Positions 54,400-64,000 of a DNA stretch of 64,000 nt are shown in pieces. Each line of letters begins with the position of its first letter. Within the stretch, counting starts at the first letter, position 1. Position numbers and translations under genes: made by a program. A model generated the notes under the pieces. That model searched no databases. It was not told the DNA's origin and was given only the letters and a program-made list of their open reading frames with translations. The DNA is from Lucinisca nassula (Eukaryota; Mollusca; Bivalvia; Lucinida; Lucinidae), in NCBI GenBank assembly GCA_963580285.1, contig OY757014.1, forward strand, positions 96,758,372-96,822,371, written 5' to 3'.

Positions 54400-55620
54400 T
54401 AGCAAATGCTAAGCTATAAGTTTAATAGTGTTGCCTTCCAACCATAGCACACCATACCCGAGTTTAATAGTTTGTTTATGGTTGATAAAAGAGACAGTGT
54501 TTGTATATTTCAAAATGGATCGATAGTCAAATTTGGAATCATCGTATTTTGATCACCTTCTGATGTTTTATGCTAGAAAATTCTAATCTCCAAGTTTAAT
54601 AATGTTGCCTTGCTAGTACAGAACATCATACTGGTGTTAAATAGTTCTTTTAAGGCTGACAAGGGCGATTGTTTATATTTTTCAAAATAGATCGCCAGTA
54701 ATATTTAGAATCGTAGCCCTTGGACAGTGTTCAGATGTTCTATGCTAGCAAATGCTAAGTTACAAGTTAATTAATGTTGCTACCTACCATAGAACATCAT
54801 AATGATCTTTCATAGTCCGTTTATTGCTGACAAAAGGGACCTTGTTTGTATATTTAAAAATGGATCGGTGTGAAATTTGGAATCATTGTCTTTGGATAAT
54901 GTTCAGATCTAATATGCTAGGCAATGCTAAGCTACACGATTAATGCCTTCCTACTATAGAACACCGAACTGGTGTTAAATAGTTCGTTTATGGTTGACCA
55001 AAGGGCCATTGTATGTATATTTCTATATGGATCGCCAGTCAAATTTGTAATCATTTGCTTATGACAGTGGTCAGATGTTCTAAGCTAGCAAATGCTAATC
55101 TACAAGTTTTATAATGTTCCCTTTCTACCATATAACACCATAACGGTGTTTAATAATGAACACTACTGTTAAATAGTTCGTTTATGGTTGACAAAAGGGC
55201 CTTTGCTTGAATATTCCAAAATGGATCGCCAGTCCAATTTGGAATTATTGCCTTTTGACAGGCTTCAGATGTTCTATGCTAGCAAATGCTAGCTATAAGT
55301 TTAATAGTGTTGCCTGCCTGCCATCGAACACAATACTGGAGATTAATAGTTCGTTTATAGTTGACAAACAGACGACTGTTTGTATATTTCAAAGCGGACT
55401 TTTTGTATATTTAAAAATCGATCGACACTCAAATTTGGAATCATTGCCTTTGTTTGACTAGTGTTCCGATGTTCTATGCTAGCAAATTCGAAGCTACAAG
55501 TTTAAGTGTTGCCTTCGTACAATAGACCACCATACTGGTGTTGTATAGATTATTTGACAAACGACGAGGACTAGCATTACTCAGCTTCCTAATCGGTATA
55601 GACTACGTGCTGCAAACACG

Positions 55621-55894
55621 GGATGTAGCGCACAGAGCACGGGGCACGAGCGAAATAGATTTACACCGATCACCGCATCACTATGCAAAACGTGTGGCTG
55701 GCAAGTGTGAGACGACCCAACGGGAAGCGACCACTTCTCCACCTGACGTCGCTCAGAGTCAAACTCAAAAGTGCATAGCCACAACATGCCCGCCGTGAGA
55801 AACTGGATAAAGCAGAACCGTAGCTAATCAGGGACCTCGGTGGATTGCCAGCCAAGGCTAGATTTGTATATAGAAATAGCAACTCCTAAATGGT
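55621..55894. repeat. Leader segment, copy 2
   Basis: Direct duplicate of 47581-47874, about 8.0 kb away, here without the TIR element that precedes copy 1. Confidence 0.75.
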
Positions 55895-56444
55895 TTACAA
55901 AAATACACTTGTGGAATATTTCAAAATGGATCGCCAGTCCAATTTGGAATCGTATTGACTTTGGTTCTTGTTCTAATGCCCACTTCTAATTAATGCTAAG
56001 CTAGACGTTTGTAAGCTTTTCCTTAATGCCATATAACGCCATATAGATGTTGGCTAGTTCGCAGGTGGTTGACAAAAAGGCGATTTTCGAATATTTCAAA
56101 ATGGATCGCCAGTCGAATTTTGAATCATTGTCTTTTTAGTAGTAAGCTGTCAAAAGAGGCGATTGTTGAATTTCAAAATGGATGTCCGATGCTAGCAAAC
56201 TCTAAGCTACAAATATAATAGCTAGCAAACTCTAAGCTATAAATAAAATAACGTGTCCTAAATGCCATATAACACCATGTTAGTGGTAGCTAGTTAGTTG
56301 ATGGCTGACAAAGTGGTGAGTGTTGAGTGTATTCCCTAAATGCCATATAACACCATATTAGTGTTACACAGTTCGTAGATTGCTGCCAAAGAGGCGTTTG
56401 TTAAAAATTTCAAAATGGATGCCCATTCCAAATTAAAATAAGTA

Positions 56445-56488
56445 GAAGTAAAGTAATGATGAGGAATCGATTCAATTAACTTACACAT
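56445..56488 (-). mobile_element. Family E 3' tail fragment
   Basis: AAGTAAAGTAATGATGAGGA, ATCGATTCAATTAACTTAC. Confidence 0.6.
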
Positions 56489-57773
56489 GTTCGTTGCTAA
56501 CAATTGCTAAGTTTTAAGGTTAATAATGTTGCCTTCCTTCCATAGAACACCATACCGGTGTTTATTAGTTCGTTAATATAGGACGATTGTTTGTATATTT
56601 CAAAACGGACAGCCAGTCAAATTTGGAACCATTCCCTTTTGACAGTGTTCAAATGACCTATGCTAGAAAAAAAAACTAAGCTATAAGTTTAATAATGTTG
56701 CCTAACTACCATAGAACACCATATTTGTGTTAAATAGTTCGTATATGGTTGGCAAACGGACGATCGTTTTTATATTTCAAAATGGATCGCCAGCCAAATT
56801 AGTAATTAATTAATTTCCTTTGGACCGTGTTCAGATGTTCTGTGCAAGCAAATGCAAAGCTACAAATTTTGATAAATAACCCTTCCTACTATATAACGCC
56901 ACACTGGCGTTAAATGGTTCGTTTAAGGGACCTTGTTTATATGTTTAAAAATGGATCGCTGTCAAATGTGGAATCATCGCCTTTGGACAGTGACAGTGCT
57001 GAGTTGTAATATGCTTGCAAATGCTAAGCTACAATTTTAGATTAGTATGTCATCGACATTTGGACCATGTTCTAATGCTCTATGCTAGAAAATGCTAAGC
57101 TCCAAGTTTCATACTGTCTTGCTGCTACAAAAAAAAATACTAATGGTGTTTAATAATTCGTTTGTGGTTGACAAAAGGGCGATTGTTTGTATATATCAAA
57201 ATGGATAGCCAGTAACAGTTTGAACCGTTATCTTTGGACAGTGTTCGTTTAATGGTTGACAAAATTGCTTGTATATTTCAAAATGGATCGCCAGTCTAAT
57301 TTGGAATCATTGTCTTTTGACAGTGTTGAGATGTTCCGAGTTAGCAAAAGGCTAAGCTGTAAGTTTAATAATGTTGCCTTCCTGACATAGAACACCATAC
57401 TGGTGTAAAATAGTTCGTTTATGGTTGACAAAAAGGGCGATTGCTTGTATATTTCAAAATGGATCGCCAGCCAAATTTAGAACCATTGTCTTTTGACAGT
57501 GTTCAGATGTTCTATGCTAGCAAACGTTAAGCTTTAAGTTTAATAATGTTGCCTTCCTACCATAGAACACAATACTGGTGTTAAATAATCCGTTAATGGT
57601 TGACAAACGGACGACTGTTCAAAGTGGATCGCCAGTCAAGTCTGGACTTATTGCCTTAGGACAGTGCTAAGATGTGCTATCCTAGCAAACGCAAAGCTAC
57701 AAATTTAAACATGTTGCGTTCCTACCACAGAGCACCATACTGGTGTTAAATAGTTCGTTTATGGTTGCCTAAA

Positions 57774-57945
57774 GAGTGAGTGAGCGAGTATTTGAGAGTT
57801 ACGTCCCTCCAACAGCGAAGGTCATACAGAGACGGGACCTCAGTTTTAAGGCTCACCCGAAAGTCTGCAGATGCCCCGGATCTATCCTGCGACGCCTGGT
57901 TTACAAGGCGAGTAGCGTAAGCACTACATCATGGAGGCTTCTATG
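57774..57945 (-). mobile_element. Family L SINE, copy 2 (same position in the unit)
   Basis: Aligned with 53638-53803 and located at the same place in the satellite unit, with the same flanks. It arose by duplication of the satellite block, not by a second insertion. Confidence 0.78.
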
Positions 57946-58237
57946 GTTGACAAAAGGGACCTTGATTGTATATTTCAAAATCGATCGCTGTCCAACTTGA
58001 AATCATCGCCTTTGGACAATACTCTGATGTTCTATGCCAGAAAATGCTAAGCTTCACGTTTAATTATGTTGCCCTCCTACCACAGAACACAATACTGGTG
58101 TTTAATAGTTCGTTAATGGTTCACAAAAGGGCGTTTGTTTGTATATTTCAAATTGGATCGCCAGTATAATTTAGAATCATCACCTTTGGACAGTGTTCAG
58201 ATGTAATATGCTAGCAAACGCTAAGTTACATGATTGA

Positions 58238-58878
58238 TGAGTAACAGTAGAAGAAGTAGAAGTAGCAGTAGTAACTGTAGAAGTAGCAGTAGTGGTAGTA
58301 GTAGTAGAAGTAGTAGTAGTAGTAGTAGTAGAAGTAGTAGTATTAGTAACAGTAGAAGTAGTAGTAGAAGTAGTCGTAAGAGTAGTAGTAGAAGTAGTAG
58401 TAGTAGCAGTAATAGTGGCAGTAGTAGTAGTAGTAGTAGTAGTAGTAGTTATAGTAGTAGAAGTAGTAACAGTACAGAAGTAGTAGAAGTAGTAGTAGTA
58501 ACAGTAGAAGTAGCAGTAGTAGAAGTAGTAGTAGTAACAGTAGAAGTAGTAGTAGCAGTAGTAATAGAAGTAGCAGTAGTAACTGTAGAAGTAGTAGTAG
58601 TGGTAGTAATAGTAGTAGCATAAGTAGTATTAGTAACAGTAGAATTACAAGTTAAAATAGGAAAATTAATAATAGTAACCTTTTAAGTAGATGTAGTACA
58701 AGTAGTAGAAGTTGTAGAAGGAGTAGTAAAAATAGTAGTAGTAGTAGTAGTAGTAGTAGAAGTAGTAGTAGAAGAAGTAGTAGTAGTAGTAGTGGTAGAA
58801 GCAGTAGTACTAGTAGTAGAAGTTATTGTTGAAGTAGTAGCAGTACTACTAGTAGTAGTAGCAGTTTAAACAGTAATA

Positions 58879-58909
<31 letters not shown>

Positions 58910-58950
58910 AAGAAGTAGAATTAGTAGTAGTAGCAGTAGTCTTAGTAGTA
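58238..58950 (+). repeat. (AGT)n-rich microsatellite, ~0.7 kb
   Basis: AGT with AGA/AGC interruptions. It generates poly-Ser/Arg, poly-Val and poly-Leu frames on both strands, which are not genes. Confidence 0.95.
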
Positions 58951-59394
58951 GACATTTTTCACGAAGACCGAATTAGGACTTCGAAGATCGAGAACGGAGT
59001 TTACACGCTGGGATGTTCTCAACAATACCTATAAGTATAAGTCATCTGTAATAAAAGGCGTATCTAGCAAAACGAAGAAAGCAATGCATTTTACCCAAAC
59101 TGACAGTTTTGAATTCACATGAGACGAAGTCTCCAGATATTTGCCTAAGGCGCAGTCTCCAGAGAACTGACCAGAGGCAAAGTTTCCACTGGACTCAACT
59201 TAAGCCTCACCAACTAGTCCTGAGGTGAATATCTAGACTCCTTATCGAGTAGAAGTCTCCAGGGAAGTGACAAAAAGCGGGATCTGCAGGGAAGTATTAT
59301 GAGGCGTAGTCCGCGTGGGAACTCACCTCAGGCGAAGTCTCTAGGGAACTCCATCTCGAAAACATGCCCATTTAGATACACTGCAAATGTTACC

Positions 59395-59665
59395 ACCGAA
59401 AAAATGATTTTTTTTTTTCAGTTGAAAAATTGTTTTAATTTTCTTATTTCTGCTCAAAATATAGATTGTGGGTACACGTTAGAACCGCCTCGTAGTTAGA
59501 ACCGCCTCTACGAGGCGGTTCTAACGAGTGCCCACAACCTATATTTTAGCGCAGAAATAAGAAAATTAAGGTTTACCCATGTAAACCCCAGCTTTACTTT
59601 ATAAAAGTGGTGCTCAATGAGTTCAAATTTATACAGGCGTGTTTTCGCGATGTCACATGGGCGAG
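59395..59665. mobile_element. Family C MITE
   Basis: Centre GTTAGAACCGCCTCTACGAG plus a partial extra copy. The right end is CAGGCGTGTTTTCGCGATG. Confidence 0.7.
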
Positions 59666-59684
59666 GGTTCCATGGAACTTTTGT

Positions 59685-59945
59685 TTAAATTTAGATTTAA
59701 TGTCCCCGTTAACACTATTTCATTCATTTTGAGATTTAACTTCCTTTTTTTTTGGAACTTTTATCCGACATTGTGATGAAATGACATCTCAAGTCCTATC
59801 GTAGGGCTTATATGAATTGAGCGGTCCGACTCGCACCACTTTGTCTGCAGAAGCTGTGTGCCAAGCGGTTTACCAGTATTCATGTGCCGTCAGTTTCACG
59901 TCTGCGCGAAAGCACCATGCAGCCGAATCTATTTCCGACGGGCGG
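59685..59945 (-). mobile_element. Family A SINE, diverged
   Basis: TTTAATGTCCCCGTTAACAC to ACCATGCAGCCG; old copy. Confidence 0.65.
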
Positions 59946-60068
59946 GACCTATTCTCCAGGGAACTCACATAAGGTGAAGTCTCGATGTAAGACAAATGTA
60001 TCTCCGGAACACGCATAAGCAAGGTCTGAAAGCAATGCACATAAGACATTCATTTATTTATCTATCTT

Positions 60069-60265
60069 TTTTTCATGTTTACGCCCTTACAAGATTATTT
60101 CACTAAGGTCGAGCCGATCGTTGAAGTTTAAAGAAAACCGAAGTACTCGGGGGGGGGGGGGGGGGGGGTGGAAAACAACCTGACCTTCCGTTAGCTGCAG
60201 ACATGTGACCTTAGCGAGGTTCGAATCAACAGCGGTGAGAGGCCTAATGGTAAAACTGACAGCAG
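60069..60265. mobile_element. Family M SINE-like repeat with poly-G
   Basis: CAAGATTATTTCACTAAGG, CGAAGTACTC, a ~22-base G run with one T (60149-60171), GACATGTGACCTTAGCG and B-box-like GAGGTTCGAATC. Confidence 0.6.
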
Positions 60266-60421
60266 GCATCTTAGCTAGGACGAAGTCTCTAGGGACCTCA
60301 GATGAGCGAGGTATGTATAGGGTACTTTTATTTTGCGAGGTCTCCTGTGAATCCAGCTGAGAAAAAGTAGCATCAGCATCGGAAGTTACGTGAAAGGAAG
60401 TTGCTTTGGAATTCACCTAAG

Positions 60422-60727
60422 TTTTGTTTGTTTGTTTGATTTGAGGTTTAACGTCCCCGTCAACACTGTAAAAGTCATTTTGGAGACGTTGCTTCCAATT
60501 ATGTGGGAATTTTACGCGACATTGAGATGAAGTGACATCTCAAGCCCTGCCGCCCAATGAAACGAATAGGGTTAATAAGCATAGACGTGTCCGACTCGCA
60601 CCGTTTTGCCTGGACAGGCTTAGATCCTCTAAGCGGTTTACCAGTACTCGTGTGTGGGTCGGATTCAGCTCTGCGTGGAAGCAACATGCAGCCCATCTAT
60701 TTCTTCAAGCCCCGATGGGCGGGGGCC
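60422..60727 (-). mobile_element. Family A SINE with 13-bp target duplication
   Basis: GAATTCACCTAAG at 60409-60421 and 60728-60740 flanks a full-length copy. The target is a unit of the minisatellite. Confidence 0.88.
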
Positions 60728-60859
60728 GAATTCACCTAAGTAGAATCTCAAGGTTACGCATCTCGTTACGATCCAGGCAGCCCCCAATTTCTGTTACGAG
60801 CCAGATGTAGCAGAAAGATAAAGCAAACAAGCCTTTTGGAAAAATAAAATAAAAAGCCA

Positions 60860-61103
60860 GGGCCCAGTTGTTCAAAGCATCGTTAGCTTAACGAGCTCGT
60901 TAGCGGTCATATTGTTAACTGATCTAGCAAGTACAATATCTAAAATTTTGGTATTTTTGCAGAAAAAATGTGAGCAGCTTTTGCATATGCAAAAGCTGCT
61001 CACATTTTTTCAGCAAAAATATGCGCATATTTCCCATAATAAACGATCAAAGTTTTAACGATACGTTAACTAACGACGTCGTTAGTTTTGAACAACTGGC
61101 CCC
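60860..61103. mobile_element. Palindromic MITE, GGGCCCAGTTGTTCAAA ends
   Basis: GGGCCCAGTTGTTCAAAGC and TTTTGAACAACTGGCCCC are inverted. The central stem AATGTGAGCAGCTTTTGC and its complement is perfect. CGTTAGC/GCTAACG motifs lie inside each end. The same end begins the window at base 1. Confidence 0.8.
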
Positions 61104-61534
61104 AGTTCTTTTTATACACTCGCAGAATTCTGTGGAACATTCCAGAGGGCTGTGGAATAAGATTAGGTAATATTCTAAAAATAATGTAAACCCGAACTTT
61201 CTGGATGATGCCATACTCTTTCCTCTTGTCAACAAGTTATTTTCCAACTGAAATTAGTCTGTGACTCATTTTTTCAGATTGTTCTTTAATAAGTAGGTAG
61301 TTTATCTCACTTGAATTCGCCAGGGGACTGAAAAGAGCAGAATATGAAGAGAACTCGCCTGAACGTTTTACAATGGAACTCACCTGATTCGAAAACAAAC
61401 AAAAATGAACCTGGGTCTCTTTGACCTATTGTTCGTTTGTTTCAGTTATGCTGACTCAACAATAAAACCACTCTGTGACAACAAAATCAATAAAAAGGGA
61501 GAGAAAAAAATAAAAAAATAGAAAGAATGGAATG

Positions 61535-61821
61535 GAGTTTTGTTTGTTTGTTTGTAAACACTATAAAGGTCAATTTGGAGACCTTGATTCCAATTTTGTC
61601 GGATTTTTACCCGACATTGAGATGAAATGAAATCTCATGCCCTGCCACCCGATTGAACCAATAGGGTTATATGCATTACAGGTCCGACTCGCACCTCTTT
61701 TCCCGGGCAGGCTCAGAACCTCTTAGCAGTTTACTAGTACCCATGTGCGGTCGATTTCAGCTCTGCGTGGCAGCATCATGTAGCCCAATCTATTTCTTCA
61801 AGCCCCGATTGGCGGGGGCCA
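61535..61821 (-). mobile_element. Family A SINE
   Basis: Flanked by AATGGAATG (61526-61534, 61823-61831). It lacks the GAGGTTTAACG segment, a small deletion near the tail. Confidence 0.78.
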
Positions 61822-61831
61822 AAATGGAATG

Positions 61832-62214
61832 AAGCAGTCGAATGTATACATGTTTTACACGGCGGTGGAAAAATCCATTTTCTATCGTGCAATAAACCAG
61901 TGAAGCATGCTACAAAATACAATTATTATTTGCTGTGTTTTACTAACATTCTTCGGTCGCCCGCTGACTTTGATTCATTATGAAAGGAAGCATATTCTCT
62001 CCCTTATGATTACGATCCTAGAAAACAAACAGCAAATACAAATCACAGTAAAAGTGCTGACAGCGAAGATTCTGCACATATTATGATGATTAGTATACTG
62101 ATCTTTCATCTTGTCGACCGGACAGGTCACCATTACGAAATACATCTATGCAAATATTGCGTAAATTTTAACACCCAAACCCGAACGTGTTCAGATGCAA
62201 AATTTCAATGGTTT
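61832..62214. other. No recognised feature
   Basis: Nothing recognised on either strand. Confidence 0.35.
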
Positions 62215-62350
62215 CCCTATTTTGGCGCAAAACACAAACTTTGAGTACTTTTTAAACCGCCTCGTTTAAGCGGTTCTCACGTGTACCTTCAAAAAAAAAA
62301 AAAAAAAAAGGTCTAAACATTAACCCTTAAGATGCCAGTCACAACAACTG
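62215..62350. mobile_element. Family C hairpin fragment followed by a family I end
   Basis: AAACCGCCTCGTTTAAGCGG, poly-A, then TTAACCCTTAAGATGCC. Confidence 0.55.
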
Positions 62351-62564
62351 TCGTAGGCTCTGTCGTACGTTGGTTACTTCTCAGGTTGACGATCGGCTCT
62401 TTATTAGTTACCTCCTATATTAATTGCATTGTAGCACACTGACCTGATAAAGATATGCTATCTCAGGACAAGTTAGCTCTATCAGGTCAACGTGACATTG
62501 CACTTTTATGAATGAACCGGACAACTGGAAAAATTGGCAAAATGTTATTATAACTTGAAAACAA

Positions 62565-63173
62565 GAGCACCGCATGCGGGTGCCAACGCTCGTCTGCAGT
62601 TTCTTTTAGAAAACCAAAGTTCTAAGTCAAACAAGAGCAATCAAATTGCAAGATGGAGTTATAAAACTTGTAGGGAATGTAGCTCTTGTGATGGTGAGTA
62701 TGTGTATGAAGTTTCATGAAGGTAGGCCAAATACTTTTGAAAATATGGTTTTCGGTTAAGTTTTCGAAAAATAGGTCAAAGTTCAAAGGTCAAGGTCACA
62801 GATCAAAAAGTGTGGTGTCACTGAAAAGATCTTGTCCCAAGGAACATTCATGTGAAGTTTGAAGGCTCTGTTGTGAATAGTATTAAAATGAGAGCAAAAA
62901 ATGTGTTTCAGAAAAAAAATGGAAAAGGGGAGATAATTCAGCCAAAATCAACAATGTTGTTATGGTCCTTGGTCAAAATGTAGCTCTTGTGATGATGAGT
63001 GTGTGTATGAATTTCATGAGGCTAGGTCTAATACTTTTTAAGTTATAGCCAAGGTTAAGTTTTTTTGGAACGACGACGCCAGACGACGCCAGACGACAAC
63101 GACAACGCAGACGCCGGAGTGATGACAATAGCTCGAAAGTTTTTTTTTCAAAAAACAGACGAGCTAAAAATGG
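62565..63173 (+). mobile_element. Element of the G blueprint with altered ends
   Basis: GCTCGTCTG (62588-62596) pairs with CAGACGAGC (63156-63164) just before TAAAAAT. Two internal units share TGTAGCTCTTGTGATG and a GACGACGCCAGACGACGCC tract lies near the end. Non-coding. Confidence 0.68.
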
Positions 63174-63334
63174 AAAAACTATATTTGAAAAAAAAAATAT
63201 ATATATTATAGGAAAACAAATGGTCAGCTGATACATAAAATGCACCGAGGACCAACAATAAATAATCGGAAATTGCTAATGTAAGAGTGTACACGGGGAT
63301 AAACTGATAAACAGAATACCAGATTCGTTTCATT

Positions 63335-63446
63335 TGATATCAAGTTTATCAGGCTCGGCTTCGAGAACGCATGTAGAATCGCTCGGCAAGCCTCGCGATT
63401 CTACAAGCGTTCTCGAAGCATTGCCTGATAAACTTGATATCAAAAG
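63335..63446. mobile_element. Palindromic element with GCTCGGCAAGCCTCGC loop
   Basis: TTGATATCAAGTTTATCAGG, CTTCGAGAACGC and GTAGAATC are mirrored by GATTCTAC, GCGTTCTCGAAG and CCTGATAAACTTGATATCAA. Confidence 0.8.
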
Positions 63447-63644
63447 ACACTTACTTGGTATTCTCTTTTTATTAGGAAAATAATCTTGAAATGGCCGTAG
63501 AAATAATAACAACAAAACAATTCGTCAGTGACTTTTATTCAGCTAGATACGCATTTTAGATATAGGAACATATAACGTTGAGATGATCCCAGCTGATAAA
63601 GTCCATTTCCATCTCCTACGTCCTTTCTCCGTACTAGCGAAAAA

Positions 63645-64000
63645 TGTCTAGTAGCAGTAGTAGAAGTAGTAATAGCAGCAGTAGAAGTAGTGGTAGGGAC
63701 AGTAAAAGCAGACGTAGTAGTAGTAGAAGTACTAGTAGTGACAGTAGGAGTTGTAGAAGTAGTAATAGTAGTAGTAGTAGTAGTTGTATCAGTAGTAGTA
63801 GAAGTAGAAGTAGTTGTAATAGTCGTACTGGAAGTAGTAGTAATAGTAGCAGGAGTAGTAGTGGTAGTAGTAGTAGTAGTAGTAGTAGTTGAAGTAGTAT
63901 TAGTAGTCGTAGAAGTAGTAGTAGGAGCAGTAGTAGTAGTAGTAGAAGTAGTAGTAGTAGGGCAGTAGAAGTAGAAGTAGTACTAGTAGAAGTAGCAGTT
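63645..64000 (+). repeat. (AGT)n-rich microsatellite, running off the window
   Basis: Similar to 58238-58950. Its left border GAAAAATGTCTA recurs in inverted form at the right border of the other array. Frames here are not genes. Confidence 0.93.

Larger units (their letters stand above)
47990..58230 (+). repeat. ~10-kb degenerate satellite, about 50 units of ~175 bp
   Basis: The unit contains GCTAAGCTACAAGTTTAATA, TGTTGCCTTCCTACCATAGA, ACACCATACTGGTGTT (a short palindrome), TTCGTTTATGGTTGACAAAA, CAAAATGGATCGCCAGTC, TTTGGAATCATTGCCTTT and ACAGTGTTCAGATGTTCTAT. The left end (48.0-50.2 kb) is the most diverged. Interrupted by the SINEs, family E copies and palindromes listed separately. No transcript or gene evidence. 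Confidence 0.9.
59110..61390. repeat. Dispersed ~28-35-bp minisatellite
   Basis: GAAGTCTCCAGGGAACTCAC and CTAAGGCG-like units are dense at 59115-59350. They resume at 59950, 60285, 60730 and 61310-61390, separated by MITE and SINE insertions. Confidence 0.7.

Noticed and set aside
58234..58623. Ser/Arg-rich, poly-Val and poly-Leu proteins
   Set aside because: Pure by-products of an (AGT)n microsatellite in different frames; the same applies to 63644-63968.

Overview
This window is eukaryotic, AT-rich and very repeat-dense, from a bivalve-like mollusc genome. The evidence is of four kinds: tRNA-headed SINEs ending in (CAAA)n tails, satellite-bearing non-autonomous DNA elements of a type I recognise from bivalves, stacks of palindromic MITEs, and a spliced metazoan gene. 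I cannot name the species; a heterodont such as Dreissena or Mercenaria is only a guess. There are no prokaryotic operons, rRNA genes, intact tRNA genes or CRISPR arrays. A 200-base run of N (31301-31500) is an assembly gap.

The only host gene I can identify is WDR24, a subunit of the GATOR2 arm of mTORC1 amino-acid sensing, on the minus strand. Three consecutive coding exons are visible (18891-18990 with the probable start codon, 9145-9261, 7776-7853). They join in phase across GT-AG introns and encode the N terminus, including the start of the WD40 propeller. The remaining exons must lie left of base 1. Introns are large (about 9.6 kb, 1.3 kb and more than 7.7 kb) and filled with transposons, some ending within 14-90 bp of splice sites.

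Layout: 1-7.5 kb holds palindromic MITEs, SINEs and short tandem arrays in the WDR24 intron. 7.7-19 kb holds the three exons, with a 5.6-kb array-bearing element (10886-16467) that contains a 3.3-kb element (12500-15809). 19-31 kb holds SINEs, a 422-bp TRIM-like LTR element whose LTRs carry a tRNA-like Pol III promoter (20358-20779), a four-level nest of DNA transposons (22616-26626) and a broken CR1-like LINE (28384-29330). 31.5-42 kb holds three nested array-bearing elements of one family, plus a TIR element carrying eight copies of a ~190-bp satellite (36301-38283). 42-43.3 kb is a 5'-truncated LINE with reverse transcriptase and a PHD finger. 43.3-47.6 kb holds palindromic and long-TIR elements. 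47.6-58.2 kb is a ~10-kb degenerate satellite of ~175-bp units with higher-order duplications and dated insertions. 58.2-64 kb holds (AGT)n arrays, a minisatellite, SINEs and MITEs.

Apart from WDR24 and the LINE reverse transcriptases, nearly all open frames are chance frames in repeats. The most interesting signals are the tRNA-promoter TRIM, the shared blueprint of the array-bearing elements with compensating changes in their terminal stems, the satellite-carrying TIR element, and the GC-rich double palindrome at 49849-50056. Family letters used here (A, B, D and so on) are local labels, not database names.
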